Of a DNA stretch of 64,000 bases, positions 16,427-24,169 are shown one piece after another; the stretch's first letter is position 1; the number at the start of each line of letters is the position of its first letter. Location of the stretch: positions 1,116,001 to 1,180,000 of the forward strand of contig OY762224.2 of NCBI GenBank assembly GCA_963665265.2, read 5' to 3'. Position numbers and translations under genes: made by a program. This DNA comes from CAXXHQ01 sp963665265. Lineage in GTDB: Bacteria; Planctomycetota; Planctomycetia; Pirellulales; Thermoguttaceae. Under the pieces are notes generated by a model, which was given only the letters and a program-made list of their open reading frames with translations, was not told where the DNA came from and searched no databases.

Positions 16427-16936
16427 ATGTGTGCAACGACGAGTTCCGTAACGCCGAATTCCGCCTCGACGCTCGCCGCCGAGAGTCTCGACACGCTGCA
16501 AATGGTCAGCTTTCGTCTTGGCCAAGAGCTGTTCGGAATCGAAATCACGAAGGTTCGCGAAATCATTTTACTCACCGAAATTACTCGCATTCCGCAGGCC
16601 GAACCTCACGTTAACGGCGTGATTAACTTGCGGAACATGGTAATTCCTGTGATTGATCCTCAAATTATGTTCGGTCTTGCCGAGAGCGATCGGACCGAAG
16701 ACAGTCGAATCATGGTTTTGCAATCCGGCAAAAAAACGGTCGGCATCATCGTCGATTCGGTGAGCGAGGTCTTGCGAGCGAAACGCGATCAGATCGCGCC
16801 GCCCCCGCCGACTGTTTCGGGGTTGGGCCGCGAGTATCTTAGCGGACTCGTCAAGCTCGATCGCGAGCTGTTAATCTTGCTCGACATTGAAAAGCTACTC
16901 ATGGATCGCGGCGAGACGGTCGTCGCAACGGCCTAG
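16427..16936 (+). CDS. cheW: CheW chemotaxis coupling protein
   Basis: A 169-residue protein with a single CheW domain after a short Ser/Ala-rich N-terminus. Characteristic segments are FRLGQELFGIEITKVREII, VNGVINLRNMVIPVIDP, VGIIVDSVSEVL and EYLSGLVKLDRELLILLDIEKLL. It links the receptor signalling tip to the CheA kinase. ATG 16427 follows AAAGGA. It is the only other chemotaxis gene in the window, so CheA, CheY, CheR and CheB must be elsewhere. It is probably dedicated to, or at least co-evolving with, the receptor just upstream. Confidence 0.92.
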   Translation: MCATTSSVTPNSASTLAAESLDTLQMVSFRLGQELFGIEITKVREIILLTEITRIPQAEPHVNGVINLRNMVIPVIDPQIMFGLAESDRTEDSRIMVLQSGKKTVGIIVDSVSEVLRAKRDQIAPPPPTVSGLGREYLSGLVKLDRELLILLDIEKLLMDRGETVVATA

Positions 16937-17117
16937 CGGTCGCCGAGGGGTCGCATGGAAACAGCCCCGTTCGAACTTCGCGTTCCTTTCAGGCGAGGCG
17001 AAGTTCGACGCAATCGGCGCGGCGGCGTTAGGGAGTAACGTTCAACGCGCCAAAAACAAAGCGGCGTCTTCGGCTGAAAAAGCGACGACGACGACGCGAA
17101 AGAAATCGCCCCAGTCT

Positions 17118-17165
17118 GAAGCCTTCGCTGCGATTGCCCGGTCGCGCGAAGGCTTCGGCGTTTCT
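17118..17165. terminator. bidirectional terminator-like hairpin between cheW and acr3
   Basis: An inverted repeat GAAGCCTTCGC / GCGAAGGCTTC (17118-17128 and 17146-17156) followed by GGCGTTTCTT. It sits between two convergent genes and could end transcripts from both sides. The T-run is imperfect. Confidence 0.55.
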
Positions 17166-17176
17166 TGGCCCGTCGT

Positions 17177-18211
17177 TTAGGTGCGCCAATGCTTTAATCG
17201 GAGGGCGACTTGGACGAGAGCGATCATCACCGGGACTTCGACCAACGGCCCGATGACCGCCGCGAATGCCGCACCGTGATTCAACGTGAACACGGCGGCC
17301 GCCACGGCGATGGCCAGCTCGAAATTGTTGCTCGCCGCCGTGAACGCCAACGTGACGGTTTTGCCGTAGTCGGCCCCGATGAGTCGGCCCATGAAAAAGC
17401 TCGCAAGAAACATCACCACGAAATAAATCAGAAGCGGAATCGCGATTCTCGCCGCGTCCAGCGGAATCCCAATAATCTGATTCCCCTTCAAGCTAAACAT
17501 CACGACGATCGTGAAGAGTAAGGCGACGAGCGTCATCGGACTAATCTTCGGGATGAAATTCTTTTCATACCATTCGCGTCCTCGAAGTCGAAGGAAAATC
17601 GTCCTGGTCAAAAAACCGGCCAAGAACGGAATGCCGAGGTAGATGAAAACGCTTTGCGCGATCTCCGACATCGTCACTTTGACGATCTTTCCTTCCATTC
17701 CTAAAAGCGGGGGCAAGACCGTGATGAAAAAATAGGCGTAAGCGCTGTAAAAAAGAATCTGAAAAATGCTATTAAACGCGACCAACCCCGCCGCGTATTC
17801 GCCGTCGCCGTCGGCCAAATCGTTCCAGACGATGACCATCGCGATGCACCGCGCCAAACCAATCAATATCAAGCCGGTCATGTACTCAGGATAGTCGTGC
17901 AAAAAGAGCACGGCCAAGGCGAACATCAACGTCGGGCCGATGAGCCAGTTTTGCACGAGCGAGAGGCCTAATACCTTCCAATCGCGAAAGACGTCGCCAA
18001 GTTCTTCGTAGCGAACTTTAGCCAACGGCGGATACATCATCAAAATCAGACCGATAGCGATCGGAACGTTCGTCGTATTTACTTGAAAGCGATTGATGAA
18101 GCCCTCGACGCCGGGGAAAAAATAGCCCAGGCCGACGCCGAACAGCATCGCGGCGAATATCCACAACGTTAAAAAACGATCCAAAAATGAGAGCTTCTTT
18201 TCGCCGTGCAT
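17177..18211 (-). CDS. acr3: ACR3-family arsenite efflux permease
   Basis: A 344-residue inner-membrane protein of ten helices. The motif GLILIGLARCIAMVIVWNDLA contains the conserved cysteine needed for As(III) transport in the ACR3 family, and LTFTAASNNFELAIAVA-like sequence (VTLAFTAASNNFELAIA) is the second family signature. It extrudes arsenite using the proton gradient. It starts 10 bases after arsC ends and is the last gene of arsR-arsC-acr3, so arsenate reduced by ArsC is exported directly. The length is normal for the family. Confidence 0.95.
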   Translation of the reverse strand: MHGEKKLSFLDRFLTLWIFAAMLFGVGLGYFFPGVEGFINRFQVNTTNVPIAIGLILMMYPPLAKVRYEELGDVFRDWKVLGLSLVQNWLIGPTLMFALAVLFLHDYPEYMTGLILIGLARCIAMVIVWNDLADGDGEYAAGLVAFNSIFQILFYSAYAYFFITVLPPLLGMEGKIVKVTMSEIAQSVFIYLGIPFLAGFLTRTIFLRLRGREWYEKNFIPKISPMTLVALLFTIVVMFSLKGNQIIGIPLDAARIAIPLLIYFVVMFLASFFMGRLIGADYGKTVTLAFTAASNNFELAIAVAAAVFTLNHGAAFAAVIGPLVEVPVMIALVQVALRLKHWRT

Positions 18212-18221
18212 TATCTATTCC

Positions 18222-18668
18222 TCATTCTCGCGTCAGAGTTTCCGGCAGCGTTTCGACGAACTTGCGAATTTCATCTCGCACTCGCCGGTACGGGGCAAGC
18301 CGCTCTTCCTCATTCTTCGCGCCGGCGGCCAATCGGGGCGGATCGTCAAACCCGACATGAACGACCTTCGTCTTGCCGGGAAAAATCGGGCAGCTCTCGC
18401 TCGCGTTCCCGCAAACCGTCACTACATAATCAAACTCGACATGGGAGAGCGAATCGAGCCGCTTCGATTTGTGCGAGGAAATGTCGATTCCAGCTTCGGT
18501 CATCACGCGAACGGCGTCGAAGTTCAGACCGTGCGTTTCGATTCCCGCCGAATAGGAGTCGATCCGATCGCCTTTCAAAAATCGAGTCCAGCCCTCGGCC
18601 ATCTGGCTGCGGCAGGAGTTGCCTGTGCAAAGAAAGAGGATTTTTAGTCGCGGTTTTGTTTCCGGCAT
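18222..18668 (-). CDS. arsC: arsenate reductase, low-molecular-weight phosphatase type
   Basis: A 148-residue cytoplasmic enzyme. The P-loop is FLCTGNSCRSQMAEG (a CX5R motif), and the second catalytic cysteine region is DYVVTVCGNASESCP, with the two further cysteines used in the thioredoxin-coupled disulfide relay. It reduces arsenate to arsenite. The first 25 bases overlap the end of arsR in another frame, which indicates tight coupling; acr3 follows 10 bases later. In this class electrons come from thioredoxin, and the small thioredoxin-like protein of operon 1 could serve, although this is inference. Confidence 0.94.
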   Translation of the reverse strand: MPETKPRLKILFLCTGNSCRSQMAEGWTRFLKGDRIDSYSAGIETHGLNFDAVRVMTEAGIDISSHKSKRLDSLSHVEFDYVVTVCGNASESCPIFPGKTKVVHVGFDDPPRLAAGAKNEEERLAPYRRVRDEIRKFVETLPETLTRE

Positions 18669-19009
18669 AAAATCTCCCGATCTATTTTCAAAATCTGTTT
18701 GAGCCGTTCGGCGTCTTTGCGAATTTGAGGCGAATCGGCAAGTTGCCGCAGCGATAACTCAAGCAACGCTTGCGACTCGGGCGGAACGTCTTCTTCGGCG
18801 AACCGGAAATACATCCACCGACCTTCCTTGCGACTATCGACGAATCTCGCTTGTTTTAAGACGGACAGATGCTTGGAGACGGTCGAGGGGGCAAGTCGCA
18901 TTAATTCGACGATTTGGCAAGCGCATAATTCACCGCGCGAGAGAGACATTAAAATGCGAACTCGCGTCTCATCGGCCAAGGCTTTCACGGCGTCGATAAA
19001 TTCTCGCAT
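18644..19009 (-). CDS. arsR: ArsR-family transcriptional repressor (operon 2)
   Basis: A 121-residue winged-helix repressor and the first gene of arsR-arsC-acr3. The helix-turn-helix is LAPSTVSKHLSVLKQARFV, and the metalloid-binding pair is CAC in GELCACQIVEL. It differs clearly from the ArsR of operon 1 in its C-terminal half (QALLELSLRQLADSPQIRKD), so the two regulators probably recognise different operators or inducers. Its promoter carries a CGGTT-2-AACCG inverted repeat over the -10. The 3' end overlaps arsC. Confidence 0.9.
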   Translation of the reverse strand: MREFIDAVKALADETRVRILMSLSRGELCACQIVELMRLAPSTVSKHLSVLKQARFVDSRKEGRWMYFRFAEEDVPPESQALLELSLRQLADSPQIRKDAERLKQILKIDREILCRKQNRD

Positions 19010-19054
19010 GTCATTTCCGGGAAGGTTTTTTCGCGGTTTTCTCCAGAAAAACCG

Positions 19055-19083
19055 GTTCTAACCGTCACTGGCGGAAGCGTCAA
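19055..19083 (-). promoter_or_regulatory. promoter and candidate operator of arsenic operon 2
   Basis: On the minus strand: -35 TTGACG (19083-19078), a 17-base spacer, -10 TAGAAC (19060-19055). The inverted repeat CGGTT-CT-AACCG (19053-19064) and the palindrome AACCGGTT (19050-19057) overlap the -10, which is where an ArsR operator is expected. The half-site differs from that of operon 1. Confidence 0.55.
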
Positions 19084-19114
19084 GCCCGTCGGCGTTTTCT
19101 CGTAAAGCGAAGCG

Positions 19115-19810
19115 TTAGGCCACATGGAGATTCTCCCGCCCTCCGGTTTCGGAAAAAACGACGCCGTCCGCCAAGCGGAGGGTGCGTTTTGCCCGTTCGG
19201 CGGCTCGCGGGTCATGCGTGACCATAACGATGGTTTTACCTTCCTGATTGATCTCCTCGAAGCATCCGATGATCTGGCGACTGGTTTCCGGATCAAGGTT
19301 TCCTGTCGGCTCGTCGGCCAAAATAATGGCGGGATCGTTGGCCAACATTCTTGCTAAAGCAACTCGTTGCTGCTGTCCGACGCTCAATTCAAAAGGTTTA
19401 TGGTGCAGGCGGTCGGCCAGTCCGACGCGTTTCAAAAGTGCCGTCGCTCGCTCTCGCTGAGTTTTCGGCTCAACACCGGCCAAATAAAGAGGAACCTCAA
19501 CGTTTTCAACTGCCGTAAGGTACGGCACAAGGTTAAAGGTTTGAAAGACGAAGCCGACGCGTTTCTGTCGCAACAGAGCTCGACCGTCGGCGTTGAGATC
19601 GTAAACGGATCGTCCCTCGAAAAGTATCCGCCCGGAGGTGGGCGACAGCATTCCGCCGAGCATCAGTAAAAGAGTGCTTTTTCCGCTTCCGCTCGGACCG
19701 ACGATCGACACGAAATCGCGAAACGGAATGTTCACCGTTGCGTTATTAAGAGCCGTAACGGTTTGGCCGCGTCGCATATACCGTTTTGTGACATTTTCCA
19801 TATTGAGCAT
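19115..19810 (-). CDS. MacB/LolD-type ABC transporter ATP-binding protein
   Basis: A 231-residue ATPase with Walker A GPSGSGKSTLLLML, a Q-loop in VFQTFNLVPYLTAVENVEVP, the signature LSVGQQQRVALARML, Walker B IILADEPTGNLD and the H-loop MVTHD. The signature starts LSVGQQQ rather than LSGGQ, which is common in the MacB/LolD branch (SxGQQQR). It would drive the FtsX-type permease encoded four bases upstream. An AGGAG site overlaps the end of that permease gene. It is the last gene of a four-gene operon starting with two Cys-tailed thioredoxin-like proteins. Confidence 0.9.
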   Translation of the reverse strand: MLNMENVTKRYMRRGQTVTALNNATVNIPFRDFVSIVGPSGSGKSTLLLMLGGMLSPTSGRILFEGRSVYDLNADGRALLRQKRVGFVFQTFNLVPYLTAVENVEVPLYLAGVEPKTQRERATALLKRVGLADRLHHKPFELSVGQQQRVALARMLANDPAIILADEPTGNLDPETSRQIIGCFEEINQEGKTIVMVTHDPRAAERAKRTLRLADGVVFSETGGRENLHVA

Positions 19811-19813
19811 GGG

Positions 19814-21028
19814 TTATATCTCCTGGAAAGTGGCGCAGGGATCAAGGCGAGCCGCGCGTCGAGCGGGAAAGTAGCTTGCGGCCAACGTGAGTCCGACCGA
19901 AATAGCGACGGCCCAAGCGGCGAGAATCGGCATCGGCAAAACGGGAACCTTGGCTAGTTTCGGGCCAAGCGTTACGGCAATCATCGTGCCGAGCAGGAAG
20001 CCGCCGACGCCCCCCGCCGCTCCAAGAACAAGCGCCTTAAGCAGAAAAACTTGTAAAATCAGCGATGAATTTGCGCCCAATGCCATAAGCGTACCAATTT
20101 CTCGTTGTCTTTCAAATACGTTGGCGAACATGTAGTTTGCGATCCCAGCTCCGCCGACGATCACAATAATCGCCAGAAAGATTTGCGATAATTGAGCCAT
20201 TAACTGATTCATCTTGAGCTGTGCATCGGCGATCTGAGTGATCGTTACTACCTTGGCCTGCGGGAGAAGCTCGTTAATTTTCTGAACGAGCCCTTTCGAT
20301 ATTTCTTGGCAGCATCCTATGATCTCGATGGCGTTAATCATCGGCCCTTTGCCGGTTATTTCTTGTACGCGATGAAGGTGGGCGAAAACGCGAGAGTCGT
20401 CAACGGTTCCGGTTTGGGGCAGCACCGCCGTAACCGAAAAGTCTTTTCCCAGTAACGTCAGAGCGTCGCCTTCCTTCAAGCCGGCGTTCGCGGCGACGTC
20501 GGCGCCGACGAGAGCGTCTTCTTCGCCGAGGTTTTCAATAACTCGTTGACGAACGAGGGTTTTGGGGTCTTCTCCCGCGAACGGCAGAGTCGGAACGGCG
20601 CCGCATCCGACGGGGCGAGAAAATATTCCCGCTCCCGCCCACGAGGCTTTCGCTTGGAACTCGTTTTTCGGCAGAATTCCCGTCAGAATTAAGGACCGTC
20701 CGTTTAGCTCGGTCATCGTCGATAACTTCGGCGAGAGATTGTCCAATCCTTGCAAGTTGGACATGGCGAGTTGCGTCACGTATTCCTCCGGAATAACGTC
20801 GCCTTGCATGTCGGCGGAGTAGTAATCCTGCAAAGTCGCCGACTTCGGCAAAACTAGAACGTTGGCGCCGAGAGAGTCCATCTCTCGCGCAACGGCCTTT
20901 TCCGAGTAAAACGTGACGTTTTTTATGGAAACGATCACGGTGATTCCTAGGAGAACGGCCAAAAAACTGGTCGCAAGTTGGCTCTTGCGCTCGAACATCT
21001 CCCGCCAAACTAGCGTTCGCATTCGCAT
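19814..21028 (-). CDS. FtsX/MacB-type ABC transporter permease
   Basis: A 404-residue inner-membrane protein with one N-terminal helix (about residues 18-38), a large extracytoplasmic MacB_PCD domain (about 45-270) and three C-terminal helices of the FtsX fold (IFLAIIVIVGGAGIANYMFANVF to GLTLAASYFPARRAARLDP). The ending PARRAARLDPCATFQEI is typical of MacB/LolC permeases. Such transporters act mechanically on periplasmic substrates rather than moving them through a channel. The periplasmic domain contains a Cys pair in EIIGCCQEI, which is unusual and could contact the thiol-rich proteins encoded just upstream. A strong AAGGAG site precedes ATG 21028. Confidence 0.88.
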   Translation of the reverse strand: MRMRTLVWREMFERKSQLATSFLAVLLGITVIVSIKNVTFYSEKAVAREMDSLGANVLVLPKSATLQDYYSADMQGDVIPEEYVTQLAMSNLQGLDNLSPKLSTMTELNGRSLILTGILPKNEFQAKASWAGAGIFSRPVGCGAVPTLPFAGEDPKTLVRQRVIENLGEEDALVGADVAANAGLKEGDALTLLGKDFSVTAVLPQTGTVDDSRVFAHLHRVQEITGKGPMINAIEIIGCCQEISKGLVQKINELLPQAKVVTITQIADAQLKMNQLMAQLSQIFLAIIVIVGGAGIANYMFANVFERQREIGTLMALGANSSLILQVFLLKALVLGAAGGVGGFLLGTMIAVTLGPKLAKVPVLPMPILAAWAVAISVGLTLAASYFPARRAARLDPCATFQEI

Positions 21029-21040
21029 GGAAATAACTCC

Positions 21041-21856
21041 TTACTTTTTCGGTCCGCATCCGTTTGGCCCGCATTTTCCCCCGGCGCACGGACTCGCCTG
21101 GGCGGCGGCTAACGCGGCTACAAACTGCTGTTTGTTCGCGGCGACGTCGTATTTTCCAATTAGCGTTCCGGGCGGGCCAAGAAAAACCGTAACCGCTTTG
21201 TTCGATTTCGGATCGATTTGCAATTCCTTGAGGAACGTCGCTTCTTCCCCGTCTCTTGAGTTTAGGGAGACAACTTCCGTCACTTTCGCAAAGCGTTGGT
21301 CATCGCGGAAAGCTCGCACTCCTTGTGGCGCCAGTTTCGGAACGGCAGGCGACTCTAGCGCCTCGACGCAGACGAAAACGAGCTTTCCCTCTTGGAGCGA
21401 CTTGAGACAACGCTCGGTGCAGGGACTAACAAACGCCGTTCGCAATTGTTTATCGTCGACGGGAGCGGTGAATCCTTTCGTGACTGCGCCGCAAGGAGCG
21501 ACTGCTAACGTCAGAGGCGTCGGAGCGCGACTAACTCCAAAACGATCGACAATCGCTTTTTCCGCTGGATCCGTCGCCAGAACGGAGATGACGTCCGTCG
21601 CTCTGCCCGTCTTCGCTGCAGCTTCCTTTAACGAATTCCAGGCTTTGCTCGTTTGCTGGTTTTTCTCTTTCCAGAAAAAGACAAGAGCGTATTTTCCGGA
21701 AGCAGCCGATTTTTCGAGCGCTGTTTGACCGGCGCTCGGTTCCGCAGCGGCCTGCGAAGAACGCGGCTGGCCGCTTGGAGCGGCGTTTTGTCCAAACGCG
21801 GACAACGTGCCGCAAAAAATTACGGCAAATGCGACTGACATGCGCAACGATCTCAT
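21041..21856 (-). CDS. secreted double-thioredoxin-like protein with Cys-Gly-Pro tail (copy 2)
   Basis: A 271-residue protein with a signal peptide (MRSLRMSVAFAVIFCGTLSAFGQ). Two thioredoxin-like lobes can be traced: the first from YALVFFWKEKN to APTPLTLAVAPCGAV, the second from LVFVCVEALE to VTVFLGPPGTLIGKY. Neither has a CxxC at the active-site position, so disulfide exchange by the classical route is unlikely. The C-terminus is PCAGGKCGPNGCGPKK, which looks like a metal- or metalloid-binding tail. The gene ends 12 bases before the ABC permease starts, so it is probably that exporter's partner. I do not recognise a named family. Confidence 0.7.
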   Translation of the reverse strand: MRSLRMSVAFAVIFCGTLSAFGQNAAPSGQPRSSQAAAEPSAGQTALEKSAASGKYALVFFWKEKNQQTSKAWNSLKEAAAKTGRATDVISVLATDPAEKAIVDRFGVSRAPTPLTLAVAPCGAVTKGFTAPVDDKQLRTAFVSPCTERCLKSLQEGKLVFVCVEALESPAVPKLAPQGVRAFRDDQRFAKVTEVVSLNSRDGEEATFLKELQIDPKSNKAVTVFLGPPGTLIGKYDVAANKQQFVAALAAAQASPCAGGKCGPNGCGPKK

Positions 21857-21923
21857 GTATCAACCTTTTCCTGAACGAGAGAAGCCCGCCCTTTTCGTCT
21901 AGTCTTTCCAACGGCGAGTAACA

Positions 21924-22787
21924 TTATTTCTTTGGCCCGCAACCGCCGGGGCCGCAGCCGCCCGCTCCGCAAGCCGTGCTAGCCTTTTGAAGAACGGAAA
22001 TCAATTCGTCCTTGCTAGTCGCTCCTTTAAATTCGGCGATTACCGAGCCTGGGGGAGCCAAAAAAGCGGTAACGGCTTCCGTAGTGAGCGGATCAATTTT
22101 TAAATCCGATAAGAAGTTCAATTCCGCCGTGTCCGACGGATCGAGCGTAACGATTTTCGTCGCTGCGGAATATCGCGGATCGGAGGCGAAGTCGCGTACT
22201 CCCTTCATCGCTTCGTCGTTCGCTTTCGTGGACTTGTTTTGAACGCAAAGGAGCACAAGATTCCCGTCCTGCAAGGTCTTCATCGTTTGTTCCGTGCAAG
22301 GACTCCCGAAAGCGTTCGTCAGATCCTCTTTGCTGAACTTCTGGGGAAAGCCCCCCATGATTGCGCCATTTGGGGCGATGACCAAAACAAGCGGCATCGG
22401 CGCCCTACTTAAGTCGAATCGGTCCACGACGCTCGCTTCCTCGGACTCGCCGACGTTAATTCGCGCGGCGAAAGCTCGATCAGCGATCTTTTTCATCGCC
22501 GACTCAAACACGGCTTCCATCCTCTCCGTTTCTTCGGATTCCGTTTTCCAAAAGAAAAGAAACGCATACTTATTGGCTTGCGCGGCTTTGGAGAGAGCGT
22601 CAGCGCCCTTCCCTGCTCCGTCAGACGTTTGCCGTGGTTTTTTAGCCTTCTCCGCAAAACCCGGCAAAGAGCGAACCTCCTCCTCCGATTTTCCTTGCGA
22701 GGCGGAGCCGTCAAGCAATGTCACTGCACCGAGTAAGCCTGCAACCGTAGTTGCGATCGCTAATCCGACAACGGTATTTCGATTCAT
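21924..22787 (-). CDS. secreted double-thioredoxin-like protein with Cys-Gly-Pro tail (copy 1)
   Basis: A 287-residue paralogue of the next gene, with an N-terminal signal or anchor (MNRNTVVGLAIATTVAGLLGA). It has the same two-lobe layout: YAFLFFWKTES to APMPLVLVIAPNGA, then LVLLCVQNKS to VTAFLAPPGSVIAEF. The motif SPCTE lies between the lobes in both copies, but the second Cys (CTERC in copy 2) is absent here. The tail is ACGAGGCGPGGCGPKK. It is the first gene of the four-gene operon, behind its own promoter. Binding of arsenite or a soft metal is inferred from the tail and the location between arsenic genes. Confidence 0.7.
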   Translation of the reverse strand: MNRNTVVGLAIATTVAGLLGAVTLLDGSASQGKSEEEVRSLPGFAEKAKKPRQTSDGAGKGADALSKAAQANKYAFLFFWKTESEETERMEAVFESAMKKIADRAFAARINVGESEEASVVDRFDLSRAPMPLVLVIAPNGAIMGGFPQKFSKEDLTNAFGSPCTEQTMKTLQDGNLVLLCVQNKSTKANDEAMKGVRDFASDPRYSAATKIVTLDPSDTAELNFLSDLKIDPLTTEAVTAFLAPPGSVIAEFKGATSKDELISVLQKASTACGAGGCGPGGCGPKK

Positions 22788-22902
22788 AAAACGTGCGCCT
22801 TATCGCCAAGTTCCCGGCAAGACGGAGATTTGTTCAAAAGAACGACATTGATCCAAGCTGCGCATGGCCGTTAGATAATTCTATCGTTCGCCAAACAACG
22901 AA

Positions 22903-22931
22903 ATGATAAGCCAAAAGCGGCGCCATTTCAA
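22903..22931 (-). promoter_or_regulatory. promoter of the Cys-tail protein/ABC transporter operon
   Basis: On the minus strand: -35 TTGAAA (22931-22926), a 17-base spacer, -10 TATCAT (22908-22903). The leader to ATG 22787 is about 110 bases. I see no clear copy of either ArsR candidate operator here, so control by ArsR is not supported. Confidence 0.6.
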
Positions 22932-23016
22932 GATCAATCAAGGTTAACCTGTTTTTTTAACTTCGGCGGATCCCCGGTCCCTGCCAACGAGCCGCTCTTT
23001 GATTAGAATAAGATGA

Positions 23017-24057
23017 ATGAAGATTCTCACCATAGAAACGACCTGCGACGAGACGGCTGCGGCGGTCATTACTGATCAGCTCGAAGTATTAAGCTCCGTC
23101 GTCGCTTCGCAAGATAAAATTCACCAGCGATTTGGCGGCGTGGTGCCCGAAGTGGCCTCGCGCGCCCATGTCGAACGTATTTTGCCCGTTATCGACGAGG
23201 CTTTACGGAAAGCCGACGTCTCCGGTCCGGATTTGGACGCCGTGGCTGTGGCGAACGCCCCCGGCTTGGCCGGTTCGCTGTTGGTCGGCCTGACGGCGGC
23301 CAAGGCGCTCTGCGTCGCTTGGAACCGGCCTCTCGTGGCGATCAACCATCTGCAAGCCCATATTTATGCTTGTCGAATTGCGGCCGGTGAGGACGTTTTT
23401 CCGTGCATTGGTCTAATCGTTAGCGGCGGGCATTCCAGTCTTTATCGTTGCCAAGGGCCGCTTGATTTTGAACTGCTCGGCGGGACGATCGACGACGCCG
23501 CCGGGGAAGCGTTCGACAAGGTGGCCGCGATGCTGGGATTGCCCTATCCGGGCGGTCCTTCCGTGCAAAAGGCGGCCGAAGGCGGAAATCCGAAGGCCTT
23601 CGCTTTTCCGCGCTCGTTTCATAATCAAGACGATCGGCTAGAGTTCAGCTTTAGCGGTTTGAAAACGGCCGTTCGCTACGCCATTGCCGGACCGGGCCGC
23701 CCTGATGTTTCCGCCGCGAATCTCTCGCAAAGCCAGATTGCCGATCTGGCGGCCAGTTTCCAAGAAGCGGTAGCCGACGCTCTTTCGGAAAAAGCTTTCG
23801 CGGCCGTGAGAAAAATCGGCGTCAATCATCTTTGCGTGGGGGGCGGGGTCGCGGCCAACGGTCGACTGCGGGCGAAGCTCGAGGAAGAGGCTGCGCGCCG
23901 CAGCGTGCGGCTGTTCATCGCCCCGTTAAAACTCTGTACCGATAACGCCGTGATGGGCGCCATCGCCGTCGAACGACTCAAAGCGGGACTGACCGAATCG
24001 CTCGATCTCGACGCCTCGCCGGGCGTTCTTCGCGCCAACAAGAAACCGATGAGATAG
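23017..24057 (+). CDS. tsaD: tRNA N6-adenosine threonylcarbamoyltransferase
   Basis: A 346-residue Kae1/TsaD protein, which transfers the threonylcarbamoyl group to A37 of ANN-decoding tRNAs together with TsaB and TsaE. Diagnostic elements are ILTIETTCDETAAAVI at the N-terminus, GGVVPEVASRAHVERI, the metal-binding histidines of VAINHLQAHIYA, GLIVSGGHSSLY, and CTDNAVMGA near the C-terminus. The length is normal and no essential residue is missing. It is transcribed away from the arsenic island and marks the return to core genes. Confidence 0.96.
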   Translation: MKILTIETTCDETAAAVITDQLEVLSSVVASQDKIHQRFGGVVPEVASRAHVERILPVIDEALRKADVSGPDLDAVAVANAPGLAGSLLVGLTAAKALCVAWNRPLVAINHLQAHIYACRIAAGEDVFPCIGLIVSGGHSSLYRCQGPLDFELLGGTIDDAAGEAFDKVAAMLGLPYPGGPSVQKAAEGGNPKAFAFPRSFHNQDDRLEFSFSGLKTAVRYAIAGPGRPDVSAANLSQSQIADLAASFQEAVADALSEKAFAAVRKIGVNHLCVGGGVAANGRLRAKLEEEAARRSVRLFIAPLKLCTDNAVMGAIAVERLKAGLTESLDLDASPGVLRANKKPMR

Positions 24058-24113
24058 TCGACGGCGCGGGGCATTTCCTTGCTCTGTGTTTCTTCCGTCG
24101 TCGCGCAAAAAAA

Positions 24114-24150
24114 CCGCGAGAGTTCGAAGAAATCTCGCGGCGTATTTTTT
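24114..24150. terminator. bidirectional terminator after tsaD
   Basis: The stem CCGCGAGA / TCTCGCGG (24114-24121 and 24133-24140) is flanked by an A-run before and CGTATTTTTT after it, so it can end both tsaD and the convergent giant gene on the minus strand. Confidence 0.8.
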
Positions 24151-24169
24151 GTGGATTCAGCTTCGTCGT

